Assembly (NCBI GenBank): GCA_020634755.1
Contig: JACKBC010000002.1
Span: 248,001 to 312,000 of the forward strand
DNA length: 64,000 bases
Source of the DNA: Caldilineaceae bacterium
GTDB lineage: Bacteria > Chloroflexota > Anaerolineae > Caldilineales > Caldilineaceae
Direction of reading: 5' to 3'
Of the stretch, positions 7,132 to 18,000 are shown one piece after another. The notes under the pieces were generated by a model. The model ran no database searches. It saw only the letters and a list, made by a program, of their open reading frames with translations, and was not told the origin of the DNA. A program made the translations under genes and the position numbers. Numbering within the stretch: position 1 is the first letter of the stretch; the number at the start of each line of letters is the position of its first letter.

Positions 7132-8123
7132 TGATCCACAAAGATAGTCGTATTCGGAGGGGCAAATTCACTGGGCCAGCTTGTATCACTGTTCACCTTT
7201 GCCCCCGCCAGCTCAACCGTAAATACTTGATCCCCTTCTTTAAGAATGAGCTGGGCCTGACGCAGGTCACTTGCCAAAAGATCGCTTCCCTTGAGCGATG
7301 CGCCCAAAAGGTCCGCCCCAATGAGATTGCTGCCCTCCAGGTTTGCCCCATCTAACAAGGCGTTGCTTAAGTTGGCCTGGCTCAAGTTGGCGTTGGCAAA
7401 GATGGCGCCGCGCAGCTGTTCACCGTCGAGCCCCGCCCCCGAAAGCTCAGCATAATCGAGGATTGCGCCGCGTAAGTTGACGCCATCCAAATTAGCGCCG
7501 GTTAGAATCGTGCCGGTCAGGTTGGCGCCGCGCAAATTGGCGCCGCCCTCACGGTTGCCGGGCGGCGCCAGATTGGCCCCTTTCATATAGGCCCATCGCA
7601 GATCGGCGCCGCGCAAATCCGCCCCGCCCAGGCTAATCCCGCGCAAATCGGCCCCGCGCAAATCACAACCAATTAATACGGCTTCCACTAACACGGCCGC
7701 CGTCAATTTAACCCGCCGCAGATCCACCCCAGTAAGTGTGGCGCCGGTGAGATCTGCCCCGCTCAAGTCTGCATCATCCAGCAAAACGCTGCCCAAGTTG
7801 GCATATTGCAAATTCGCCCCCAGCAAACGCGCCCCCCGCAGATCGGCGTTTGCCAGGTTGGCACTCACAAGTTTGGCGCCGCTTAAATCGGCATTGCGCA
7901 GGTTAGCCCCATCCAGCTTGCTCTGCGAGAGCATGGCGTTGCGCAAATTGGCTTCCTCAAAATTCATGCCCGACAGCGTGCGCTTAAAGAGAGGCACCCC
8001 CAAACATTCTGGGGGACAGCCGCTGGGCAAGCGAGCACCGCAGGCAACCAGGATCCATATTGACGCCAGGCATACAGTGCTAATCACCCTCTTGGCCATT
8101 GTTCGTTGCCCAAGTAACTCCAT
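7128..8123 (-). CDS. Pentapeptide-repeat lipoprotein
   Basis: The chosen ATG at 8123 overlaps the TAA of the upstream gene (TAATG), which makes a longer reading from 8171 unlikely; the next in-frame Met (8099) is an alternative. The N-terminus has a hydrophobic signal ending in a lipobox (ASIWILVAC). After 'SGCPPECLG' come about 45 consecutive A(D/N)Lxx-type pentapeptides, which fold into a right-handed quadrilateral beta helix. A short non-repeat C-terminus (EGDQVFTVELAGAKVN) follows. The upstream protein has the matching motif 'TCLPDCVGANL' at the same position before its repeats, so the two genes are paralogous in this part. Export to the outer face is predicted; binding partner unknown. 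Confidence 0.85.
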   Translation of the reverse strand: MELLGQRTMAKRVISTVCLASIWILVACGARLPSGCPPECLGVPLFKRTLSGMNFEEANLRNAMLSQSKLDGANLRNADLSGAKLVSANLANADLRGARLLGANLQYANLGSVLLDDADLSGADLTGATLTGVDLRRVKLTAAVLVEAVLIGCDLRGADLRGISLGGADLRGADLRWAYMKGANLAPPGNREGGANLRGANLTGTILTGANLDGVNLRGAILDYAELSGAGLDGEQLRGAIFANANLSQANLSNALLDGANLEGSNLIGADLLGASLKGSDLLASDLRQAQLILKEGDQVFTVELAGAKVNSDTSWPSEFAPPNTTIFVDQ

Positions 8124-10336
8124 TATTGCCCATCCTGATTCTCTACCAGTTTTTGGACGTCCTCGGCCCACGGGAAGGCCTTTAAGTACGGATCGGGAGG
8201 GAGCGGCTCTGCCGAGCTGATTATTTCCTCGATGAGACCGTCATCACGCACCACGCCAATATGCGCCGTTTTATAGGTGGATTGCGTCTCGCTATCGAGC
8301 TGGATGGGGCCATCGGGCGCAACATACTTGATCGGCCCAGACATTGCCGCGCGGACAGCATCCACATCTGTGGTCTGCGCAGCTTCAACCAGCTCGCGCC
8401 AAAGATATACGCTGGCATAGGCCGACACAATGGGCGCCGAAGTGACGCGCTCCTGACCATACGCGGTTTTATAGGCCGTCACGAACGCAAAATTTTCCGT
8501 CGATTGCAGCGTCTGAAAATAGCTAGCCGTTGCCAGTTGACCCACCATTATCTCTGGGCCAATCGTACGCACCTCTTCTTCAGCTACGCTAGTGCTGATT
8601 ACCGGTAGCGAGGATGGCTGGAAGCCCGCTGCCGCCATTTGTTGAAAGAAGCCGACATTGCTTTCGCCATACATGGTGTTGATGATGACATCCGGTGGGC
8701 TGGCGCGCAGTTGCTCAATAAGGGAACTAAAGTCTGTCTCGCCCAGCGGAACATATATCTCGCCCACAACGGTCTGCCCCAGTTCATTTGCTTGCGCCTT
8801 GATAATCGCATGCGCGGTACGCGAATAGGCAAACTCGGAACCGAGCAGTAGAATGTTGACGATTTCCTGCGTGGACAGGTAGTTGACGGCCGGGATAAGT
8901 TGCTGCGATGCATCTTGGCCCATGTAAACAATATTGGGCGATTGCGCAAACCCTTCGGTCGGCGCCGGATAGAAGAGCAGGCCATTGAGTTCTTCAAAAA
9001 CAGGCAGCATGGCGTTTCGGCTATCGCTGCGCCAGCCACCAAAGATCACAGCCACCTGATCACTCTCCAGCAACTTGCGCGCCTTTTCCGCAAATACATC
9101 GGGGCTACTGGCGCCATCCTCCACAACCGGCTCAAGCTGTTTGCCAAGCACCCCACCAGCCGCGTTGATCTCATCAATGGCTAAAAATTCGGCATCGCGG
9201 GCAGCCACTTCACTAATGGCCATTGGGCCGCTAAGCGAATGCAGCACCCCCACTTTAATGGTGTCCGTCAGAGGCGTATCACTATTTTCGATCAGCTCAA
9301 CGGCGGCCGCCATCTCTTCATTCACGTCTACATTGGGCCAGACCGTCTGCGTGTCAAAGGTGGCCCCTTCCCACTCGGCATCTACCAGCAGCGTGCTGCG
9401 CTGAAGCTCGTTCAGCTCCGCCACCGCTCTATCCATTTCCAGATCGGCATCGGTCAACTCTTCAAAGAGCAGTCTACTGCCCAATAGGTTGGCGCCATTG
9501 AGGTTGGCGCCATTCATATCGGCTCCCACTAGCGTGGCGCCCACCAGACGGCTCCCCCCCAAATTGGCCGAGGCCAGGTTGGCGCCAATCAAGCTGGCGC
9601 CAGACAAATCGGAGTTGCTCAGGTCGGCGCCGATCAATACGGCCAGGTTGAGCCAGGCGCCGCTCAAATTACTACCGCTTAGCTGGGCGCCACTTAAGTC
9701 GGCGCGGCTCAACGTCGCGCCCGTCAGGTCCGTATTGATGAGCTGGGCGCCATTCAGCTTGGCGTTGACCAAATCGGCGGCGGTCAGGACAGCACCGGTT
9801 AGATTCGTGCTCTCCATCTCGGCATCTTCCAGATTGACGCCGAGCAGCGAAGTTCCCTGAAAATCTAAGGCTGTGAGGTCGGCGCCCACCAGATCGGCGC
9901 CATCAAACTGGGCGCCTTCCAGAATTGCACCGGCCAGGTTGGCGTTTTGCAAGTTGGCGCCCAGCAGCTTGGCGTTGCGTAAATCTGCTTCTTCCAAATT
10001 GGTGCGCATTAGCAGTGCGCCACTAAGATCGGCACCTTGCAGCTGGGCTTTGGATAGATCGGCGCGGCTCAGGTTTGCATTGACCAGGTCGGCATTATTT
10101 AAATGCATTCCCCGCAGGTCCCCCCCCACCAAGTTTGCCCCCACACAGTCGGGCAGACAAGTCACGCCAAAGACAATCCAATAGCGCAGACCGTATGCCA
10201 TGGCGCCTAGAACAACGATAACCACGAACATACGGATGATGATCTGGAATTTTAGCTGCTCCCATTTGTCGACCAAAGCGTAGGCCACAGCAAAGAGCAG
10301 CAGCAGAACAATAAGTGGGCCTAGCGTGATAACCAT
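8123..10336 (-). CDS. Fusion: two TM helices, pentapeptide repeats, UrtA/type-1 periplasmic binding domain
   Basis: The 737-aa protein begins with two membrane helices (about residues 3-22 and 31-56) joined by a positively charged loop, which by the positive-inside rule puts the rest outside the membrane. Residues about 60-330 are pentapeptide repeats. From about 358 to the end is a class-I periplasmic binding domain of the UrtA/AmiC/FmdD type: 'IKVGVLHSLSGPMAISE', 'AIDEINAAGGVLG', 'VIFGGWRSDSRNAMLPVFE', 'GLLFYP'. These domains bind urea, amides or branched amino acids. Joining a membrane-anchored repeat helix to a solute receptor is unusual, and no ABC transporter is encoded nearby, so a sensory or scaffolding role is inferred. 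It is coupled to the downstream pentapeptide gene. Confidence 0.85.
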   Translation of the reverse strand: MVITLGPLIVLLLLFAVAYALVDKWEQLKFQIIIRMFVVIVVLGAMAYGLRYWIVFGVTCLPDCVGANLVGGDLRGMHLNNADLVNANLSRADLSKAQLQGADLSGALLMRTNLEEADLRNAKLLGANLQNANLAGAILEGAQFDGADLVGADLTALDFQGTSLLGVNLEDAEMESTNLTGAVLTAADLVNAKLNGAQLINTDLTGATLSRADLSGAQLSGSNLSGAWLNLAVLIGADLSNSDLSGASLIGANLASANLGGSRLVGATLVGADMNGANLNGANLLGSRLLFEELTDADLEMDRAVAELNELQRSTLLVDAEWEGATFDTQTVWPNVDVNEEMAAAVELIENSDTPLTDTIKVGVLHSLSGPMAISEVAARDAEFLAIDEINAAGGVLGKQLEPVVEDGASSPDVFAEKARKLLESDQVAVIFGGWRSDSRNAMLPVFEELNGLLFYPAPTEGFAQSPNIVYMGQDASQQLIPAVNYLSTQEIVNILLLGSEFAYSRTAHAIIKAQANELGQTVVGEIYVPLGETDFSSLIEQLRASPPDVIINTMYGESNVGFFQQMAAAGFQPSSLPVISTSVAEEEVRTIGPEIMVGQLATASYFQTLQSTENFAFVTAYKTAYGQERVTSAPIVSAYASVYLWRELVEAAQTTDVDAVRAAMSGPIKYVAPDGPIQLDSETQSTYKTAHIGVVRDDGLIEEIISSAEPLPPDPYLKAFPWAEDVQKLVENQDGQ

Positions 10337-10354
10337 ATTTAACGATGACTGAAT

Positions 10355-11170
10355 TTAGCTGTTGGCGGCAACTTTTGCGGCGCCGTTCAAGTTGACCGCC
10401 GCAGTTTCACCAGTTCCCGCCATTGCGCTGTTTATGCGGGCCAGCGTGCGTTCGGTCAACACAGATTTAAGCAACGTATGCAGTCGTTGGGGCTCTTCTT
10501 GCGCGCAGGCCGAAATGGTCTCCACAATCTGTCGCTGCCGGGCGCGCGCAGAGGCCGCCAGATGCTCGGAAATTGAAACGGTGCTCAGGCCCTGCTCTAC
10601 CAGCTTGCCAAAGAGATGTTCACCCAGCTCGCGGTTTTCGCGACTCTGGGGATTCTGCATGTATTCACGGTAGATCTGAAAAATCTGCACTTCATCCTGG
10701 AGCTTGACCGCTTCGTAACTCGCGCGGCTGTAAAAAAGAACGATTTGGGTTAGCCCTTGTTGCAGCCCTTTATTCTGCGCCAGCTGGTTATCCAGCAGCC
10801 ATGCAAGATCAAATCCCATATCGTGACAGAACGCCGCCATATGTTCACTCAGCGCCGCAATCTGCTCATCATTCAACGCATCCAGCCACTGTTGAACTTC
10901 CCGATTGGCGGCCAAAGAATCAGCCGCCCATGCTCGAAATTGGCCAACGGTATCTACTTTCTTTGGGCGACCCAAACCACGCGGCAATTTTTGTAAACGC
11001 TCCTGCACCATATTGGTCAAGCTATGCGTCAAATGTGCAGCAAACCCTTCTTGGGCTGCGGGCGGCTCATCAGCCAATGCCGCCGCCTGTTTGGCCAACA
11101 AATTGCGTTTGAGTATCATGCCCAGCCCAATGAGCATGGCAATCACAATGACCCATATCAGAATGTGCAT
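10355..11170 (-). CDS. Single-TM alpha-helical protein, unknown function
   Basis: The 271-aa product has an N-terminal membrane helix (HILIWVIVIAMLIGLGMIL) followed by a soluble, almost wholly helical domain rich in Gln, Ala and Leu, and an Ala/Asn-rich tail. I do not recognise a family. The start has AGGAG six bases upstream. The gene ends 18 bp before the pentapeptide/UrtA fusion and follows the SPFH gene, so it very likely belongs to the same membrane complex or operon. Confidence 0.75.
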   Translation of the reverse strand: MHILIWVIVIAMLIGLGMILKRNLLAKQAAALADEPPAAQEGFAAHLTHSLTNMVQERLQKLPRGLGRPKKVDTVGQFRAWAADSLAANREVQQWLDALNDEQIAALSEHMAAFCHDMGFDLAWLLDNQLAQNKGLQQGLTQIVLFYSRASYEAVKLQDEVQIFQIYREYMQNPQSRENRELGEHLFGKLVEQGLSTVSISEHLAASARARQRQIVETISACAQEEPQRLHTLLKSVLTERTLARINSAMAGTGETAAVNLNGAAKVAANS

Positions 11171-11301
11171 GTGTATCTCCTAACCTTTGCTATCTCTTAA
11201 GTATCTAGCCGTAAATTCTCTGTATTGGCGTTTGCAACTCAATAAAGTGACGATAACCTCAACCGAATTCATCGGATTTTGAGACCCAGCCCCTGTTCAT
11301 T

Positions 11302-11389
11302 ATCAGTACACCGCAACGGTGTCGGCGATTTAGCCATCGGTCTCGTTTGGAGAATCCAGCCGCATCTCTTGCCGTTGCGCTCTACTGAT
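11302..11389. repeat. Dispersed 88-bp palindromic repeat, copy 1
   Basis: ATCAGTA at 11302 and TACTGAT at 11383-11389 form the ends; just inside, CGCAACGG and CCGTTGCG pair. A related copy lies at 41839-41925. It occupies the gap between the SPFH stop codon and the next gene and overlaps the stop by one base. Confidence 0.65.
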
Positions 11390-12624
11390 TATGGATTTTG
11401 CGGGGCCTCAATTTCTTGAGGCGTCGCTGTGGGCGTGGGCGTGGCCAAAATCTCCGGTATTACCAGCGTCTCCGGCGTAATCGCATTGGCCGTGGGTGTG
11501 CCCAACACGGGCTGTTCCTCCATTTCGACGGTCACCGTATTCGTCACGGCGCCAGTTGCAGTTGGGCCATCCACGTTCATGTCGTTGACCAGATCTTGCA
11601 GCGGAAGAATTAGCGGTGCATTGTTGGGCACCAGCATGGCGCGAATGTTGGGCGAAAGCTTATCAATATATTCATACGTGAGCAGATCCGGATTCTGCGC
11701 CAGCGCCTCGGCAATTAACTTGAGCGCTTCGGCTTGGGCTTGAGCCTCCAACGCAATGGCTTGGGCTTGCCCCTCGGCCGCTAAAATTATCTGTTCCTTC
11801 TGGCCCTCAGCCACGGTTTTAAGCTTATCGCGCTCACCTTCCGCCAGATTGCGCATCTCTTGCGCCTCGTGCTCAGCTTTCTCTTGATTTTCCAGCGCCA
11901 CCTGCTTTTCTTCAATGGCGTGGGCATATTCATCTGTAAAGGTAATATCGCGCAGCAAGAATTGATCCAAAATGATGCCTTTGCTGGCGAATGCTTCACT
12001 GAGCAGCCGGCCAAGCGTCACCTCTAGATCACGACGCGCAGAGCTATTGACTTCCTTCACCGTAAATTGGGAAACTTGCGTACGCACATAACCGCGGATG
12101 ATGGGCCGGATGAAATCCTCAATATAGCGCTCTTGCCAATCCACATGAATGGTAACGGCTTGTTCCAAATCCAAGCGAAAGATAACTGAAGAGTCTAGCC
12201 GCACTTCCTGCCCATCACTGGTGCGGGCCCGGATGGAATCGTCTCCTACTTTGGCCCCTTCGTCGATTTTGTTCGACATGGTGTATGTTTGCCAATAAAT
12301 AGGGTACAACACATCACTTTCTAACACCGGAATAATGAAATGCAGACCGGCGCGCAGCGGTTCCGGGCGCACCCCACCGGGCGAAATGAGCGACACCACC
12401 ACAGCCACATCTGTTGGCGGCACAAAGACCAACGCCGCGCTGAGTAGCGTCAGACAGATCACCAGAAATAACGGCAGCAAAATACGGACGGAAAGTAGTT
12501 GTAGGATCGCCATGGCCGGCCCGCGGCGCAACAACGTACGCACAAAAACCGCAATGGCAAAGATGGCAAAGAAGATCCATCCAATATTCGCTACTGTTTG
12601 CAACAACTGATCAAGATTGGGCAT
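11389..12624 (-). CDS. SPFH/Band 7 (prohibitin-like) membrane protein
   Basis: The 411-aa protein has two N-terminal hydrophobic segments (residues about 12-30 and 45-70) and then a Band 7 domain ('VPPTDVAVVVSLISPGG', 'LRAGLHFIIPVLESDVLYP', 'TSDGQEVRLDSSVIFRLD'), followed by the Ala/Glu-rich coiled coil typical of prohibitins and flotillins (EKQVALENQEKAEHEAQEM). It ends in a long Pro/Thr-rich tail ('ATPTPTATPQE'). SPFH proteins assemble large rings at membranes and organise lipid microdomains or proteases. It is the first gene of the leftward operon with the pentapeptide, solute-binding and VTT genes, which suggests a scaffold for that set. Confidence 0.88.
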   Translation of the reverse strand: MPNLDQLLQTVANIGWIFFAIFAIAVFVRTLLRRGPAMAILQLLSVRILLPLFLVICLTLLSAALVFVPPTDVAVVVSLISPGGVRPEPLRAGLHFIIPVLESDVLYPIYWQTYTMSNKIDEGAKVGDDSIRARTSDGQEVRLDSSVIFRLDLEQAVTIHVDWQERYIEDFIRPIIRGYVRTQVSQFTVKEVNSSARRDLEVTLGRLLSEAFASKGIILDQFLLRDITFTDEYAHAIEEKQVALENQEKAEHEAQEMRNLAEGERDKLKTVAEGQKEQIILAAEGQAQAIALEAQAQAEALKLIAEALAQNPDLLTYEYIDKLSPNIRAMLVPNNAPLILPLQDLVNDMNVDGPTATGAVTNTVTVEMEEQPVLGTPTANAITPETLVIPEILATPTPTATPQEIEAPQNP

Positions 12625-12861
12625 AGAGACGATCGACCAAGGTCCTGTCTAAGTCAAATTTTCACCTTTTTAACGATTCTGGATCCTAGCGGCAGGGCGT
12701 GGAATAAGCATGGATTGAGCATGGAATGCCCTGTTTGGGAACTTTGCGCTTATAATAATCTGCCCGCCACGAGCTATGTTTTGATTGCCTTATTGGGTTT
12801 TGAAAACCTGACAGGCCATAATGCTTATTCCCGGCCACGTGGTATTATTTTGACATTTGTT
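12625..12861. other. Non-coding gap upstream of the SPFH operon
   Basis: No gene is supported. The stretch separates the SPFH start from the 3' end of the decayed ABC transporter and presumably holds the SPFH operon promoter; I cannot place a convincing -35/-10 pair. Confidence 0.5.
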
Positions 12862-15074
12862 TTACAGCGCCAGATATCCCATGGATGCGCAATTACCACC
12901 AATGTCGGTGCTTCGTTTTAATTGCCACATTGAGCGCTCTTTCCAGCTCGGATCCAGCGCGCCAAAACTTTCATCCAAGATCAGCACGTCGGCTTCCCCA
13001 AGCAATGCGCGCGCACAAAAATTCGGCTGTTTCCATGAGACAATTGCCAACCGCTTTCTGACTCAACCATCTGCTGATGCCCGCTCGGCATTCGTTCCAG
13101 CAGCTCGCCCAATCCCAGCGTTCGCATAAAGAAGCTCAGCTCACTAACACCTTGGGGTTGGGGCCAACGCCGGGTCCTATTACTGCTGTGCCAGCACCGG
13201 TAAAAATGTGCTCGTGAAATTGCGGCACCATGACCACATATTTCTGCCACGCGGCTCTCCTATGCTCTGATCCACATTGTGCAAGCAACAAAGGCCGGAC
13301 TGCGCGTCGCAATCCAGCCAAGCATCGTCGCCAATGTCGATTTGCTGCCGCCAGAGGGTCTTCTAACAAAAACCTGTTCGCCCCGATATATCTCCAGGTT
13401 ACATGCTTGCAAAATGGGTCTACTGAGAGACTGATAGCGAAATCTACATCGCGCGCCAGTGATGGGCGCCGTGCGGCGCATCATTTGCATTTTCAGGATG
13501 CCAGAGCGTACCCCGGCCGTACTTTGCTGAGGCAACGTGGCCGCATGAAAGATAACGCGATTGCCAGGCCAACTGCACATTGGATACGCTTTAAATCCAA
13601 ACGCGATTGTGGTGAAAGCCGATAGGCAAAAAAGGATGCTGCCCAGGCTGAACATGACTTATGGTAAAGCTTGCGCAACGCATAGACCAACCGCCAATCC
13701 CAACCAACATCCACCCCGCGGCACAAACCACTTTAGCCATTTATTTTCATCCGAATCCTGCTGCAAGCGCAAATAATGCGCAAGCGATTGATCTTCCACA
13801 TCGTGCCACGACGGCGCCTTCCAGCCAGCTGCGCAAGGATGCCCGACCATGCGTTCAACCAGATCAAATACCGCGATAAACTATAATCCAGGCTTGGCTG
13901 GCTTACAGAAGATAGGAAACGTGCCGATCCCCCATACCAATGCCCACCCAGCGTGAGCAGCAGCGCAAGCAGCCAACCGCCAACCCCTGCGGTCAAACCA
14001 TACTGCCGCCGCCAATTGAAAGAGGGTTAACAGCGCCACAAACCCGCTGGCCAACCTCCCATCTGTTCTACCGTATCCGACGCCAGCATCGCGCCCAAAC
14101 TGCCTGGACGCCCCTCGCGGGCGAATCTCTTCCGATCAAGCCGCATGACGCCATAAAGCAACCGCTGTTTCTAAAAATAGCGCCGATCCCAACGGCCAAC
14201 TCGCTTTGCGTAAGATTCACCCGGCTTGCAGAGGCGCCGCGTTAAAGAGCAGCAAACAGCCAGCCCAGCAGCCAGCCCCATTCAAATGGTTTCCCAGCAC
14301 GCTTTGACCAATCATCCACCAAGCGCCGATGGTTGCTGGAGCAGCCGCGCCCAATAGCCGCCAATCAAGACCCCCGACAAAACGCAGCAAACCAGCCTGT
14401 TGAACTTGCCCCCACAGTGGCGCTCGGCGGCAAACGCACCAGCCACCCATTTGACGAACCTGGCGCCCAATGGCTTCTGCAGGTAATATGCGGCCTGTTG
14501 ACGCGCACGACGTTCATTGGCACGTGGGCGCCCCAGCACTTGTTCTACGCTCTGCCGCTGCGCACCGATGGCGTTCAGCCCACAGCGTGGCCGGTGCATG
14601 CTGGTCGCGCCGCACCCGCTGAATCGACCCGTCGTGCGCCACCAAATTGACCCACCACGGTCCTCAACCAGGGCCACTCGCGCGGTTCACGTTCTCTCTG
14701 CTGCGGGCGGCAAGCCAAGCAGCGCCGGCCCCATACCGGAATAAATAAAATGATTGCCCTGCGGTGGATTGTACGGGTTCCACCTCTAGCCCCAAGTTAC
14801 CTGCGCAGAGAGTCATCCACCGCTCAAGGGCTTCGCTACTCCACGCCATCGCAGGCGAAGCATTTTTGTCCATTTTATCCAGCTGCGGTCTGGGGGTGCT
14901 GTCTTGCGTAATGGGCAATCCGCTCTTTTGGGCCAAATATTTCAGCGCTTCGCCGATTTCGCTGGCTGGCCAAGACACGTTGGCCGGCAGGCCATGCGGC
15001 TGCGTCTCGACATGGCCCGTTCTGGCCATGTCCACAAGACGGCTAAAATTATTTTGCAGCGTGCGTACACTCAT
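12862..15074 (-). pseudogene. Decayed second ABC transporter of the peptide-export locus (NHLM-like)
   Basis: The gene starts at an ATG overlapping the stop of the C39 exporter (15071-15074, ATGA) and reads well for about 137 residues (to 14664: MSVRTLQNNFSRLVD... ), then breaks. Homologous coding continues in other minus-strand frames: 14677-14312 (bacteriocin-transporter N-terminal domain, 'WALVEDRGGSIWW'), 14450-14217 and 13996-13733 (membrane helices), 13655-13260 (ABC domain with a damaged Walker A, 'PSGGSKSTLA'), 13250-12981 ('ERMPSGHQQMVESESGWQLSHG', a degraded signature region) and 13050-12862 (intact Walker B, 'VLILDESFGALDP'). At least five frame changes are needed and the total is shorter than a normal transporter, so it is a pseudogene unless the assembly is poor here. 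Confidence 0.8.
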
Positions 15075-18000
15075 GGCTCGCCCCCGCGCTTGCCGCTCGA
15101 CGTCAGCCGCCGCGCTTGTTCTATCCACATTGGCAAATTGGCGGTGGTCTTCCAGCCCCTTTGCGCCAGCTGCGTATTAATATGATCCGCTGTGGCGCTG
15201 GCCAAGTCAGCAATCGTATGGATGCCCAGCTGGTGCAGCCGCTCTGCCCAAACTGGACCAATGCCGGTGATCTGCCGCAATTCGTCGGGCCCAGACCGCG
15301 GCGAGTGTGCGGCATCAGCCTCCCCCCCTTTACGCAGCACGCCCTGCGCCAACCACAAGCGCCGCCACTTAGTAGCCGCCCAGCGCTGGCTGCGCACATT
15401 CTCATCGGCGGTGAGCAATTTTCCATAGCTGGATTGGGGATGCGCCAACAGGGCTTGGGGCGCATCGTTTTCGGTGAGCTGGCCATCTTCAACGACCAGT
15501 ACTCGGGCAAAATCTGTGGTTTCGGCAATATCATGCGTAATGCAGAGCAGGGTTGCGTGCCGCCAATGATTGCGCACAGTGGCCAAGAGCTGACGTCGTT
15601 TGGTGCGATCTAACCCGCGGAAGGGTTCATCCAAAATGACCAATTGCACATCTTTACGCAGCAGGGCGCGCCCCAAGCGCACACGTTGACCTTCACCGCC
15701 GGACACCAAACCGCCCCCCTCACCCAATCGCGTCTGCAAGCCATTGGGCAGCCGCTCCAGCACAGCATAGAGATCGGCGCCGCTTAAGGCCAAGCCAATG
15801 GGCTGTTCTTCGGCAAAGGCGCTGCCATGGCTGTTGCCATAGCGTAAATTCTCCTGCAACGAGCGATTCCAAAGTTGAATACTCGGATCGACCCATGCAG
15901 TCAAGCGGCGCAGGGCCCACAACCGTTCGCCGGCTAATAATTCTCCATTCACCCACACCCGCCCACTGGCTGGGCGATGCCATCCCAAGAGCAGTCCGGC
16001 CAAAGTCGATTTGCCAGCGCCCGATTCGCCCACAATTGCCACATGTTCACCCGGCGCAATCGTTACATTGATGTCGTCAAGAATCACATGGCCCCCCGCC
16101 TGCACCGTAACGGCCTCCAGCTGAAGCGCTACACCGGCGCCCAAAGCTTGCGCCAATTCTGCGGCTTCTGTCGTTGCCGCCTGTTCGTCCATTGCGCCCT
16201 CTGCCGCGCCATCTCCTGTGTCGGCGAGCCCCATCTCCTCTTCCGGTGCCCCCAAGGGCTCTAGAATGCGCCCCATGTTGTTGCGAATGGTCGGGTACTG
16301 GCGTACAGCATCGGCCAAGGATTGGCCCAAGACAGGCAAGTTCAATGACCAATAGAGCAGAAGCAAGACGGCGCTCGTCTCTCCACGCTGCAAGATAAAT
16401 GCAAGCATAATCGAGGCCGCAAACCCAACGCCCATCAATGCCGTCAAGCTTTGCGCCAGCGCCCCAATTCGAGCCAGCGAGAGACTTTCGCGCGCCCAGA
16501 CCGCGAGCATCATCTCGTGTTCGCGGCGCACCGTACGTTCGGCGCTATGGGTGCGAATCGGCATCAACCCGATGAGCGCGTCCAGATAAAAGCGACTGAG
16601 GGCGCCCGTGTGGGTGCGCACGCGCATATCGCGCTCGTTTTGCACCGGCTGCATCAGAAGCGCCCCAGCCACCGAGGCCAAGACGGCCAGCAGCGCAATG
16701 GGCGCCGCCGCCGGGAAAAGCCCAATAACACCCGCTGCCGTAAAGATGAGTTGGCAACAGAGGCGAAAAATGCGCAGCGCCAGATCGGGCAGGGCATGAA
16801 GCTGGCGCAGGCCATAGGCGCGCTGCGCCATATCGGAAATGAGGCGCGAATGAAAATAGCGGTCGCCGAGACGCGGAATCTTGGCCAAAAAGGCAATGCG
16901 GATTCTGGTTTCCAGCTTGCGCCCCATACGCATGGCGCTGGCCGCAATGGGAAACTCCAGCAGTATCGCGAAGAGGACAAAGGCCACCAAACCAGCCAAT
17001 AATGACAATGGCCAACCACCCGGATGCAGATCGGTGGCAAGCACCATGAATCCACGCAAGAGCGCGGCTTCCGCGGTTACACTTAGCGCCGCCACCAAGG
17101 AAGCGCCCAGCAGCAGCGTCGGGCGAAACATGCCATCTTGGCGCAAGGCGCGCACAATTTCCCACTCGGGCCGTTGCGTAGCTTCAGCCAGTGCGGCAGT
17201 CAAAATTGAGCTATGGGTGGCCGCGGTGGGCGCACCGGCGCCACTATCGGTTGGGTCTGTTTCAGCCGCCGATTCAGTCTCGGCAGCAGGATGTGCGATG
17301 GCGACTTCGTCATTCGCCACGTCGCTTGCGTGAGAAGGAGCGGACGCTTGCGCTTCTGCGCTGTACACACCGGCGATCTTCAAGAAAACAGCACCGCGCA
17401 CCAACAGTAAGTTAGCCCCATTATCACCATAGGAATGTGCGTTGGTCCTCTTTGGCAATGGCCGCGCGGACCAAAACGGTTCCGGAATAATCGCCGTAGC
17501 GGCATCGGCTTGGTGCGCCTGTTCAAACAACTCTCCAAGCAAATGAGCGGCTTCGTTGCCTCGAGCTATGCCATTGGCGCGTACAAGGCTGGTGACCATG
17601 CGCGTGGCGGCATCCAGTGCGCCAAAGCCAATCCAATCCTCATCTGCCAAAGCGACATTGAGCAGATGATCCATAATGGAGATAGGCAGATCCAGCTCAG
17701 CTTGACGCTGGCGCAGCGGGTCTACAAAACCGGCGGTCTCGGCCCAGGCGCGCCAAGCACGGGCGTCAAAAGGGGCTGAATGATGATAGACCTCGTTTAG
17801 AAAGCGGCGCTGTGTCGACCAGCGCCGCCCGGTCGCCGGATCCATGAGCTGTACAATGGGACCGTGGGTGCGCCACGCAACGACAAAATGGTTAAAGCCG
17901 TTGGGCAAAACGGTGACCACGAGCGCCGGCAACAGGTGGGCCGACGCCAGCAGCAGATGATCGGCGGGCGCCATCATCTGTTGGGCATGCAAGCCCAAGC

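Noticed and set aside
8123..8171. Longer start for the pentapeptide lipoprotein
   Set aside because: The extra 16 residues overlap the end of the upstream gene and delay the signal peptide; the TAATG overlap marks the natural start.
7738..10184. Several plus-strand open frames rich in 'APLKSA'-type repeats
   Set aside because: They are the mirror of the pentapeptide-repeat codons on the minus strand; the periodic pattern is inherited from the real genes.
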